A DNA stretch of 64,000 nucleotides from Algoriphagus chordae (GTDB lineage Bacteria; Bacteroidota; Bacteroidia; Cytophagales; Cyclobacteriaceae). The stretch covers positions 62,001 to 126,000 of the forward strand of contig NZ_QKZT01000007.1 in the NCBI RefSeq assembly GCF_003254055.1, written 5' to 3'. The notes under the pieces are model-generated. The model did not search any database, had not been told where the DNA came from, and worked only from the letters and a program-made list of their open reading frames with translations. Made by a program: the position numbers and the translations under genes. How positions within the stretch are numbered: position 1 is the first letter of the stretch; each line of letters starts with the position of its first letter. Positions 52,828 through 60,989 of this stretch are shown piece after piece.

Positions 52828-53601
52828 TTACAAATTATTCACCTTTTTAATATAAAGCTCCAGTGCACCAGTCATACTTGGAGCATTTGGCATCGGTGCT
52901 TCAATATCCAAAATCAAACCTAAATCCCTCACTGCCTGCGAAGTAGTAGGCCCAAAAGCAGCAATCCTGGTATTACCCTGCTCAAAATCAGGGAAATTAA
53001 TTTTTAGAGATTTAATTCCCGATGGGCTGAAAAAAGCAAGGATGTCATATTTCACATCAGCCAGATCAGACAAATCTGCCTCCAGAGTATGGTAGATGAT
53101 GGCTTCTGTAAAGGCAATCCCATTCTTTTCCATGTATTCTGGAATATCATCTTTACGGATATCTGAACAAGGAAATAAATATTTTTCTGATTTATGCTTT
53201 TTGAAATAATCAAATAAATCCTGTGCAGTCTTTTGACCTACGAATAATTTACGCTTTCGGATTACTATATATTTCTGAAGGTAGTGAGCAGTCTGATCTG
53301 AGATACAGAAATACTTCATATCTGCTGGCATCTCGATTTTAAAATCTTTGCAGATTGCAAAGAAATGATCTATAGCATTCCGGCTGGTGAAAATCACAGC
53401 TGTATGCTTTAAAATATCAATCTTCTGCTTACGGAATTCCTTTGATACCACAGGCTCTACTTTGATAAACTGACGAAAGTCAATCTTCAAGTTATATTTT
53501 TCTGCTAGTTGTACGTAGGGAGAATTTGCACCCGCTGGGGCTGGTTGAGATACTAGAATACTTTTTACCGATCTGAACCTGTCTTTGGTAACTGCGCTCA
53601 T
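52828..53601 (-). CDS. Uroporphyrinogen-III synthase family protein (HemD-like)
   Basis: The 257-residue protein has the two-lobed HemD pattern: KSILVSQPAPAG at the start, VIFTSRNAIDHFF near 70-82, and FFSPSGIKSLKIN and AAFGPTTSQAVRDLG in the second half. The enzyme closes hydroxymethylbilane with ring D inversion. No other haem gene is linked. In motile Bacteroidota a HemD-like gene often sits beside DUF4271 and T9SS genes, so a role beside haem synthesis is possible but unproved. Confidence 0.8.
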   Translation of the reverse strand: MSAVTKDRFRSVKSILVSQPAPAGANSPYVQLAEKYNLKIDFRQFIKVEPVVSKEFRKQKIDILKHTAVIFTSRNAIDHFFAICKDFKIEMPADMKYFCISDQTAHYLQKYIVIRKRKLFVGQKTAQDLFDYFKKHKSEKYLFPCSDIRKDDIPEYMEKNGIAFTEAIIYHTLEADLSDLADVKYDILAFFSPSGIKSLKINFPDFEQGNTRIAAFGPTTSQAVRDLGLILDIEAPMPNAPSMTGALELYIKKVNNL

Positions 53602-53633
53602 GCTTCTATTATTCCTTTTGGTGATTACAGAGA

Positions 53634-54755
53634 TTAATGACCCAAATCAAGCACCAATTTGGCCAAGATTAAAAAGGGCACTAATTCTGCGATGCAAAGG
53701 TAAGTAAATAAATGGTATTTCTTAAAACCCAGCCTATTACCCATAATTAGAAACAAACCCATTATACCTAAGATGTATATCCAGAAAAACCCTGTAAATG
53801 AGAGCTCTAGAGCCATTTTGATGGATGAAAACTCGTTCAATAAAAAAAATGCACATACCAATAACAAACCTATAGTTGAAATCACAACCAAACGTAGCAA
53901 ATAGAAGAAATGCGGAAATTCTAATTTCCCCAAATCAAATAGATAGGCTAAAATTTTGATGGCTGTAAACTTGAGAACTGTGAGTACTAATAGCAGAACA
54001 GCTCCTCCTAGCCAAAGCAAAATAAGTGTGCCGAAACTCAAGGCTATTCTGGCTTCTAACCATTCCTGTCGGAAAATCACCATGCCTGTCACCATTGCAA
54101 GTGACAAAAGCATATTCACTATTAAGACATAAAACAGAATATCTATTGAAAAAAACTTTTGTAAACTCCCACTTTCAGAAAAATCTTCTGCGTTCACCAA
54201 TGAGATCGGTTTAATCATCATCTCGAAAATGAAGGGGTAAGCCAACTTATAAAACGTAATTAAAACCAGGGAAACCAGCAATCCGACTATAAAAAAATCA
54301 CGAATACTTTGTCTATCTACCTCTCTTTTTAATGTAGCCATTGCTACTACTCCCGAACTGGATTCTACGGGCGCAGCTTTCAAAATTTTCTGTACACTTG
54401 CTTGATCTGAAGAAATTCCACTTTTGAAAACCGTAAGATTTACCTGATCTGCAGGAAATTCTTTTCTAAGCTCTCCCACCTGCTCTGTGAATGCAGTGTC
54501 TTGATCCGTAAAAAACCACAGTTTCTCTCCCACAAATACCACAGAATGATCAGGGAATTCGAATGAAAAATAGGCTAATGGAAATGTCTCTAAATCCAAA
54601 TCCAAGATCAATCGGTCATTTGAACTAAACCAAGTCTCGCGCTCACCTTCTTGCCAGTTTGGATTATAATCCTCCAAAACTTGAGAAAATGCTTGTTGAC
54701 CCACTGCAAAAAACAGTAGACATATAAGTATTGACTTGCTGATCAATTTTTTCAT
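53634..54755 (-). CDS. DUF4271 membrane protein
   Basis: The 373-residue protein has a signal peptide (MKKLISKSILICLLFFAVG, ending FSQ), a periplasmic domain of about 120 residues, and then about seven helices. This is the DUF4271 layout of Bacteroidota, of unknown function, usually next to hemD. ATG 54755 is chosen over a TTG two codons earlier that overlaps the previous stop. The gap to the BamA-like gene is 2 bases, which shows an operon. Confidence 0.8.
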   Translation of the reverse strand: MKKLISKSILICLLFFAVGQQAFSQVLEDYNPNWQEGERETWFSSNDRLILDLDLETFPLAYFSFEFPDHSVVFVGEKLWFFTDQDTAFTEQVGELRKEFPADQVNLTVFKSGISSDQASVQKILKAAPVESSSGVVAMATLKREVDRQSIRDFFIVGLLVSLVLITFYKLAYPFIFEMMIKPISLVNAEDFSESGSLQKFFSIDILFYVLIVNMLLSLAMVTGMVIFRQEWLEARIALSFGTLILLWLGGAVLLLVLTVLKFTAIKILAYLFDLGKLEFPHFFYLLRLVVISTIGLLLVCAFFLLNEFSSIKMALELSFTGFFWIYILGIMGLFLIMGNRLGFKKYHLFTYLCIAELVPFLILAKLVLDLGH

Positions 54756-54757
54756 AC

Positions 54758-56461
54758 TCAAAACCTGGCTAAGTAGCCAAAATGTATCCTAGAATAGGAG
54801 AATTGTAAAGGTTGCAAATTTGATTTCCCAACTCCGTAAATAAATCGAAATACTCCAGAGCCTGTATCCAGATTGATTCCTGCGCCAAAAGAAACAGGTT
54901 TGTCAATCGAAGGTGCAAAGTACGGGTTTTCCAGAATCCCAAAGTCAGCAAAAACCATGAGAAATGAGTTTTCTCCAAAAAAAAGTCGCTGCTCCATATT
55001 CAAATAACCATAAGATCGCGCAAAAAAGAAGTTCTCATTGAAGCCACGAATGCTTTTCAGTCCTCCCAGTCGGAATAGATCGTTCAAAAGCAGGTTTTGA
55101 TTTTGAATAAAACCACCATTCCCTTTCAGCCACATTCCCCATCCTGGCCGAAAGAAAAAATGCTTCTCCACCTCCACTTGACCGAAATACTGCGGACTAC
55201 TCATATCTACTCCCACATAGACTTCCGGTGGGAATCCCGTGTTTTCTATAATTCGCTTATTCCCCATCGCTAATTCGCTATTGATCAAGAAACCTCTTCG
55301 AGGGAAATAGGGAGAATCCAACTTATCCCAATCCCAACCCAAGCCATACTGATTCCATCGATAATCGGCTACATCAGGGAGTTCTGTAGCATTGTCATAA
55401 GCTTCTGTTTCTAGGACATCACTAGCCTGCCTTCGAGTAAAAAACCGCAGGTAGCTATTGGAGGTCATGTGATAGCCAAAATCCAAACTTAGGTTCCTAG
55501 TCAAAAATGAAGAGTCTTGCTTTAGCAGATTGAATCCCAGACTGACATCAAGAGGAGAGTTCAGAACAAATGACTCTTTTGCATAGATGTCCAAAGACTG
55601 CGTTGCAATATTCACCCGCTGCCAATGCACCGCTATGTCCCTGCCCTTGCCTCCCAGATGATACAATTCCAGATCTAACTGCCCTGTAATAAGCATTTTA
55701 CCGGGCTCATTGGTATTGGGTAGCAATCCTATTATCCCATCTAGCACATTCGTATTTCTGTCTCGTAAAGTGAATACGGGCTGTGCTTTTTTGATCTGAA
55801 AATCAACTGTGGCCGATTGCGTCTGCACAAAATAAGGGGAGCGGTTGAGCACTATTTTAGCCTCTTCCAATTGCTTTTGGGAAAAGGGAGCCCCAGGTCG
55901 AATTCCCGTAATATGCTGAATGTACCTCTCCTGAGTTTTCGTGTCTCCAGCTACTTTTATGCTATCCCAAAGAATAAGTGGACCAGAATCATAGTGAAAA
56001 ACTGCAGAAAGCTTATCTCCTTTTCGCTCAATACTATCGAGTTTTATTTCGGCAAAAGGAAACCCTCTGTTCTCCGCTTCAGTAATCACATGCCGCATCC
56101 ATTGTGAAGCAGATGCATACTCATCGCTCACAGGTTCAATATCCTCGGTAAACTCCCTTGGCACATTTCCCTGGGAAATTGATTCCCAGAGATATTTCGT
56201 TCCCAGGAATATTTTCACCTGCAAAGAATCTTTGCCTATTTCTTCCTCTTCCGAGTAAAGACTTAGATACCCTTCGTTTTGAAAAGAATTCTGAATTGAG
56301 TCTAAGTACTTCCTGCCTTCAGGCTTAGTGACAAAGCCTCTCCAATCCCCAACCTGTTGAGGATCATCGCTTGACCATTTGAGCCAATAGCTATTTTGCG
56401 CTTCACAAATCAATCCTCCGGCAAGGAAAAAAAGGATGCATGCCAAAAGGGAGGTTTTCAA
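54758..56461 (-). CDS. BamA/TamA-family outer membrane protein
   Basis: The 567-residue protein has a signal peptide (about 1-22), POTRA-like segments (for example PFAEIKLDSIERKGDKLS and PGAPFSQKQLEEAKIVLN), and a C-terminal beta barrel with GGLKSIRGF, the conserved (V/I)RGF loop of Omp85 proteins. It is shorter than BamA itself, so it is probably a TamA- or patatin-linked-type paralogue. The start is a TTG at 56461; no ATG fits. It diverges from hemW, whose start is also TTG. It is the first gene of a minus-strand run through DUF4271, hemD and porP. Confidence 0.85.
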   Translation of the reverse strand: MKTSLLACILFFLAGGLICEAQNSYWLKWSSDDPQQVGDWRGFVTKPEGRKYLDSIQNSFQNEGYLSLYSEEEEIGKDSLQVKIFLGTKYLWESISQGNVPREFTEDIEPVSDEYASASQWMRHVITEAENRGFPFAEIKLDSIERKGDKLSAVFHYDSGPLILWDSIKVAGDTKTQERYIQHITGIRPGAPFSQKQLEEAKIVLNRSPYFVQTQSATVDFQIKKAQPVFTLRDRNTNVLDGIIGLLPNTNEPGKMLITGQLDLELYHLGGKGRDIAVHWQRVNIATQSLDIYAKESFVLNSPLDVSLGFNLLKQDSSFLTRNLSLDFGYHMTSNSYLRFFTRRQASDVLETEAYDNATELPDVADYRWNQYGLGWDWDKLDSPYFPRRGFLINSELAMGNKRIIENTGFPPEVYVGVDMSSPQYFGQVEVEKHFFFRPGWGMWLKGNGGFIQNQNLLLNDLFRLGGLKSIRGFNENFFFARSYGYLNMEQRLFFGENSFLMVFADFGILENPYFAPSIDKPVSFGAGINLDTGSGVFRFIYGVGKSNLQPLQFSYSRIHFGYLARF

Positions 56462-56507
56462 AGGGCTGACGGGGATTGATTATATTCGCAAAATAATAGA
56501 ATTCACA

Positions 56508-57629
56508 TTGGCAGGCATATACATACACATTCCTTTTTGCAGGCAGGCATGCCATTATTGCGATTTTCACTTCAGCACCAATCTCGATAGAATTGACCAG
56601 ATGACTGAAATGATTTGTCGGGAACTAGAACTGAGAGCCGACTACCTCCCTAGCAAGCAGTTGGAAACCATCTACTTTGGAGGAGGAACTCCATCCCTGC
56701 TTGAGCCACAATTAATCGAGAAAATCCTAGATCAGATTTCCAAAACCTACCACGCTGATTGGAAGGAAGTAACACTGGAAGCAAATCCAGATGATTTGAC
56801 TGTGGATAAACTTAGCGCATGGAAGGCTCTTGGGATAGATCGTTTGAGTTTGGGAATTCAGAGTTTTGATGAGGAAGTGTTGAAATTCTACAATCGCGCA
56901 CACTCTGCAGAAGAATCTAAATCTGCGATAGCCAAGGCACGAAAAGTAGGGTTTGAGAAATTCAGCTTGGACCTAATCTATGGTTATCCACAGCCAAATC
57001 ATAAACTTTGGAAGCGGGATTTATCAGAAGCCATCAGCCAAAACCCTGGCCATATCTCAAGCTATGCACTTACGGTAGAACCTAAAACTGCACTCGGAAA
57101 CTGGACTAAAAAAGGAATGTTCCAGCCTGCAGAGGATGATTTTGTGGCTGAGCAATTTGAAATCCTACAAGAGCAAACTGATAAAGCAGGGTATATACAA
57201 TATGAGGTTTCCAACTTTGGCAAGCCTGATCAATTCGCTTTACACAACACCAATTATTGGAAAGGGGTGCCTTACCTAGGCCTAGGCCCAAGTGCACATT
57301 CTTTTGATGGGAAAAACAGAGGAGCTAACCCATCCAACAATTCCAGTTACCTGAAAAGTATGGAGAGCAGCAGCCCTCCATTTATTGTGGATAACTTATC
57401 AGATGAAGAGCGTTTGAATGAATACATTCTTACAGGACTGCGTACGCTTTGGGGAATTGATTTTGACTATATACACAGAGATTTCGGGCATGATCTCTTG
57501 ATTTCCAAAAAGGGTATATTATCTCAAATGGATTCGGAAGGCTGGCTCCTTTGGAAGGATAAAAAGCTATCTTTGAGCAAAAGTGGAAAACTGTTAGCCG
57601 ATAGCATCGCTGCAGCACTTTTCATCTGA
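56508..57629 (+). CDS. hemW: Haem chaperone HemW / coproporphyrinogen oxidase-like radical SAM protein
   Basis: The 373-residue protein begins AGIYIHIPFCRQACHYCDFHFS, with the Cys11, Cys15, Cys18 radical SAM cluster in CxxxCxxC form, as in HemW, which inserts haem into respiratory proteins. FGGGTPSLL and SLGIQSFDEEVL are conserved blocks. The ATG at 56436 in the same frame would overlap the divergent gene's coding start, whereas the TTG at 56508 gives the exact family N-terminus. A -7-like TATATTCG lies at 56481-56488, so the leader is short. Confidence 0.92.
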   Translation: MAGIYIHIPFCRQACHYCDFHFSTNLDRIDQMTEMICRELELRADYLPSKQLETIYFGGGTPSLLEPQLIEKILDQISKTYHADWKEVTLEANPDDLTVDKLSAWKALGIDRLSLGIQSFDEEVLKFYNRAHSAEESKSAIAKARKVGFEKFSLDLIYGYPQPNHKLWKRDLSEAISQNPGHISSYALTVEPKTALGNWTKKGMFQPAEDDFVAEQFEILQEQTDKAGYIQYEVSNFGKPDQFALHNTNYWKGVPYLGLGPSAHSFDGKNRGANPSNNSSYLKSMESSSPPFIVDNLSDEERLNEYILTGLRTLWGIDFDYIHRDFGHDLLISKKGILSQMDSEGWLLWKDKKLSLSKSGKLLADSIAAALFI

Positions 57630-57642
57630 CAGGAATTCAATT

Positions 57643-57954
57643 ATGGCGGGAAACGGATATTTTAGCAGAAAAAAAGAAGTGGCTCCACTGGAGTCAGCAT
57701 TCAATGATCTACTCAAAGCCTATCGCTTGGAAGGGAAATTCAGGGAAAAATCTCTGGTTCACGATTGGCCCTTAATCGTCGGAAAAACCATTGCAGATCG
57801 AACCAGTTCGGTTTTTATAAAGGACAAAAAACTCTTTGTGAAATTGAGTTCTGGACCAATTAAGAAGGAATTGCTGATGAACAAAAGTAAGGTCCTACTC
57901 TTAATCGAGGAGAAATACGGGGCAGATGTCATCGACGATTTGGTTTGTATGTAA
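57643..57954 (+). CDS. DUF721 (DciA-like) protein
   Basis: The 103-residue protein has the DUF721 pattern VHDWPLIVGKTIADRTSSVFIKDKKLFVKLSSG. Relatives of this domain in DciA load the replicative helicase. The Bacteroidota form is short and lacks the long tail of proteobacterial DciA. It follows hemW by 13 bases. Role inferred from the family only. Confidence 0.8.
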   Translation: MAGNGYFSRKKEVAPLESAFNDLLKAYRLEGKFREKSLVHDWPLIVGKTIADRTSSVFIKDKKLFVKLSSGPIKKELLMNKSKVLLLIEEKYGADVIDDLVCM

Positions 57955-58073
57955 TGAGGTTAAGATTTTTTGAGTCTAAAAAATTAGAATTTTTTAACAA
58001 CTGACTACCTTCCGTATCCAAACGACTTTCATCATTTTCCAATCCGAATGAGTATTATTGTGGCGTCGCATTT

Positions 58074-60152
58074 ATGATCAAACTACCACAAATCCATATC
58101 GGAAAGCTTAGCCTGTTACTTGCCATCTTGGTATGGCTTGCTATGCTATTTGTGAATTTGGTGAGACTATTCGGCTCAATCAATGAAATGAATTCTGGTA
58201 TAGCCATCGAATTCACCTGGATTTTGCAAACGGCATTCTATTTAACAGTCTATGGTTTTTATAAGTATTCGATAGCTAAAAACACGCAAAATGATTTCCT
58301 CAATCTGATTTGGAGAGGAGCTTCCACCGGTATTTTTGCGGTAGCGGTCTATATTATCATTGACTTATTTATTGGTTCTCTTGGAGAAAGTAAACTTGCT
58401 AGAGATCCATTTCTTGGAATATTCTTCCATCATGTTCGCTTTGGTCTACTGACCATTTTTCTGATTTCCACTGCTCTTTTATGGCAACACCTCATTTTGT
58501 ATCAAAAAACCAAGCGGGTAGTAAAGCAATGGCAGGCTTTTGAAATAACCATGCTAATAGGTATGTTCTTGGTGTTCTTTGATAGAGGCGATTATGACTA
58601 TCCTTTCTTCTTTGGTTTTGCACTCTTGGGAATACTATCCGTAATCCTTTCTACAAATCTGAAGTGGATCCCTTACCTGACTTTCAAGGAAAAATGGAAA
58701 TCCCTGCTATTCCTTGCTATTATTATCAGCTGTATAGGCTATCTCCTTTGGTATTCATTCTCACGTGAGTTCGAAAGGAATTATCCTATTATACTGACAG
58801 GCTATTTATTTCTGACTTCTCTTTTTTGGTTTGTTCTAGTTTATGCCGTTCTCAGCTTTCTTGTCACACTATTCAACCTTCCTACCTCTTCGGTTTTCGA
58901 GCAAAAATTGACCGAAGCCATCAATTTCCAACGCTTAAGCCAGTCTATTAAGCCAGAGGAAAATGAGGAACAAGTGCTGGACATCCTTATGGATTCCTGT
59001 ATGAGTGCTGCCTACGCAGATGCAGCTTGGCTAGCGATGAGCAATGAAGAGTTTCCGGATGGCGTAATCCAAGAGCGTTTTATAGATAGAAAAACAAGAA
59101 AAGAGGTCTTGGAATTGATCCAGCAGCAGAAACCTGCGCAAGAATGGGCTGCAGAAAAGCCTACAGACAACCTCAATCCTATCAGTCTTCGCATCAATCA
59201 CTCGAAATTCGAATCTGTGCTATTGGTTCCTTTGGTCATTAACAAATCGGTGATTGGGAAAATTGTGCTGTGTAAAGAGGTTCGAGATGGGTTCAACAAA
59301 GAAATGCTGAACATCATCAGCACCTTTGCACGTCAGGCCTGTATTGCGGTAGAAAATCATAGACTGCTCAATCAAGCAATCCTGAATGAACGCTATCAAG
59401 AGGAATTGAAAATCGCCCAGCGTGTTCAGAAATCACTGCTACCAACTAAATTGGATCACAATCAATCTTTTGATATTTGCGCTTTTTCCAATGCAGCGGA
59501 TGAAGTGGGGGGTGATTATTACGACACCTATCAGCTGGACGAAGATCGCTTTGTCTTGATTATTGGGGATGTGTCTGGCAAGGGAACCTCAGCAGCATTT
59601 CACATGTCGGAGATGAAAGGCATTTTCCAAAGTCTCATTCAGCTCAATTTGAGCCCATCGGATTTTATGGTCAAAGCCAACTCAGCTCTGAGTAGATGCC
59701 TAGAAAGGAACCATTTTATCACGGCATCGATTTTTGTCATCAATACCGCAAAACAAAGTATCTGTCACTCACGTGCTGGCCATGTACCAACACTATTTCA
59801 TCAGGAAAAACTGCATAAATCTGCGTTTTTAGAAATAGATGGCTTGGGCTTGGGAATTTTAAGAAACATGCAATATGAAAAACACGTAGAGGAAAAGACA
59901 TTTACCTATCAAGCTGGCGATGTACTGCTACTATTCACAGATGGTATAGTAGAAGCCAAAAATGAAAAATCCCAACAGTTCGGTTATGAGCGTATCAGAA
60001 CCTTATTAGAAGTTTATCACGAACTAAACCCACTTGAAATTCAGACCAAGATTATTGATTCCTTGCATGCTTTTGTAGGCGGAGATCGATTGATAGATGA
60101 TGATTATTCGATTATGGTGGTGAAATTTGCCAACCAAAATAAAGACAGCTAA
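58074..60152 (+). CDS. Membrane GAF-PP2C (SpoIIE/RsbU-type) protein phosphatase
   Basis: The 692-residue protein has about eight N-terminal helices (residues 10-275), a GAF-like domain (about 295-430), a signalling helix, and a SpoIIE-type PP2C domain (about 460-690). The metal-binding Asp residues are in VGGDYYD, IIGDVSGKG, LFTDGIVEA and DDDYSIMVV. Such enzymes dephosphorylate STAS anti-anti-sigma proteins; one is encoded 2 bases downstream. The membrane region suggests sensing at the inner membrane. No sigma factor gene is linked. Confidence 0.9.
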   Translation: MIKLPQIHIGKLSLLLAILVWLAMLFVNLVRLFGSINEMNSGIAIEFTWILQTAFYLTVYGFYKYSIAKNTQNDFLNLIWRGASTGIFAVAVYIIIDLFIGSLGESKLARDPFLGIFFHHVRFGLLTIFLISTALLWQHLILYQKTKRVVKQWQAFEITMLIGMFLVFFDRGDYDYPFFFGFALLGILSVILSTNLKWIPYLTFKEKWKSLLFLAIIISCIGYLLWYSFSREFERNYPIILTGYLFLTSLFWFVLVYAVLSFLVTLFNLPTSSVFEQKLTEAINFQRLSQSIKPEENEEQVLDILMDSCMSAAYADAAWLAMSNEEFPDGVIQERFIDRKTRKEVLELIQQQKPAQEWAAEKPTDNLNPISLRINHSKFESVLLVPLVINKSVIGKIVLCKEVRDGFNKEMLNIISTFARQACIAVENHRLLNQAILNERYQEELKIAQRVQKSLLPTKLDHNQSFDICAFSNAADEVGGDYYDTYQLDEDRFVLIIGDVSGKGTSAAFHMSEMKGIFQSLIQLNLSPSDFMVKANSALSRCLERNHFITASIFVINTAKQSICHSRAGHVPTLFHQEKLHKSAFLEIDGLGLGILRNMQYEKHVEEKTFTYQAGDVLLLFTDGIVEAKNEKSQQFGYERIRTLLEVYHELNPLEIQTKIIDSLHAFVGGDRLIDDDYSIMVVKFANQNKDS

Positions 60153-60154
60153 TA

Positions 60155-60487
60155 ATGCTAAAAATAGAAACCCAACAAGAAAACGGTCACGATATATTAC
60201 TTCTCCAAGGCGAGGTGGATGCCAGCAACTCAGTAATTCTGGATGAGGCAATTACCAAAATGGTAACCGATGGATGCCGTTCTATTTTAGTAGATGGCTC
60301 AGGATTGGAATACATTTCTTCAGCAGGATTGGGGGTTTTCATGTCTTACTTGGAGGATTTCCAGGAAAAAGAAATCGACTTGAAGATCTACTCACTTTCC
60401 GATCGAGTATTTGAAGTGTTCAGAATACTGGGCTTAGACCAGCTTATCCGCATATATCCTGACAAAAAAACAGCCTTGAGTTCCTGA
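60155..60487 (+). CDS. STAS-domain anti-sigma factor antagonist
   Basis: The 110-residue protein has the SpoIIAA/RsbV fold with YISSAGLGVF; Ser56 just before AGL is the expected phosphorylation site. Phosphorylated by the kinase next door and dephosphorylated by the PP2C upstream, it would switch partners. Spacing is 2 bases before it and 1 base after it, which shows tight operon structure. Confidence 0.92.
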   Translation: MLKIETQQENGHDILLLQGEVDASNSVILDEAITKMVTDGCRSILVDGSGLEYISSAGLGVFMSYLEDFQEKEIDLKIYSLSDRVFEVFRILGLDQLIRIYPDKKTALSS

Positions 60488-60488
60488 T

Positions 60489-60902
60489 ATGAAACATCAG
60501 ATGAAAATATCTTGTCAAACTACAGCACTCTCTCAGCTGCGTGTTTTTTTGAAAAAAGCGCTAGGAGAGATGAATATGTCTGACATCGACCAGCACCAGA
60601 TCACCCTGGCAGTGGAAGAGGTATGCGCCAATCTGATCATCCATTCACATAAGTGCAATGCGCTGGACTACATTCAACTCAAGATCAAACAAAACCCAGG
60701 CAAATTAATTTTTGAAATAACCGACGAAGGCAAGGCCTTCAATATGCTCGATTATGAGGTTCCCGACCTCGATAAAGTAAAAGGAGAAAAGCGAAAAGGA
60801 GGTTTAGGCATAATTTTGGTCAAGAAGATCATGGATGAAATCGAATTTGAGTCTAGCAAAGGCACAAACACCTGCCGCCTGATCAAATGGTTTCAGTCCT
60901 AA
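60489..60902 (+). CDS. Anti-sigma-type serine kinase (RsbW/SpoIIAB-like ATPase)
   Basis: The 137-residue GHKL ATPase has an N box (VEEVCANLIIHSH), a G1 box (EITDEGKAFN) and a G2 box (KRKGGLGIILVKKIMD). It would phosphorylate the STAS protein encoded just before it. Whether it binds a sigma factor, as RsbW does, or another partner cannot be told. It is the last gene of the module. Confidence 0.9.
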   Translation: MKHQMKISCQTTALSQLRVFLKKALGEMNMSDIDQHQITLAVEEVCANLIIHSHKCNALDYIQLKIKQNPGKLIFEITDEGKAFNMLDYEVPDLDKVKGEKRKGGLGIILVKKIMDEIEFESSKGTNTCRLIKWFQS

Positions 60903-60949
60903 TTCTTGTTAATTGCTTAGTATTCGGGACATTTGACTTGAAATCCTAA

Positions 60950-60957
60950 TAAATTTG
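60950..60957 (+). promoter_or_regulatory. Bacteroidota-type -7 element for the parvulin genes
   Basis: TAAATTTG is a perfect TAnnTTTG match, 32 bases before the ATG at 60990. No good -33 element is seen. It would drive both peptidyl-prolyl isomerase genes. Confidence 0.45.
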
Positions 60958-60989
60958 TAAAATTGCATTCCAATTCTGCCATTTAATAC

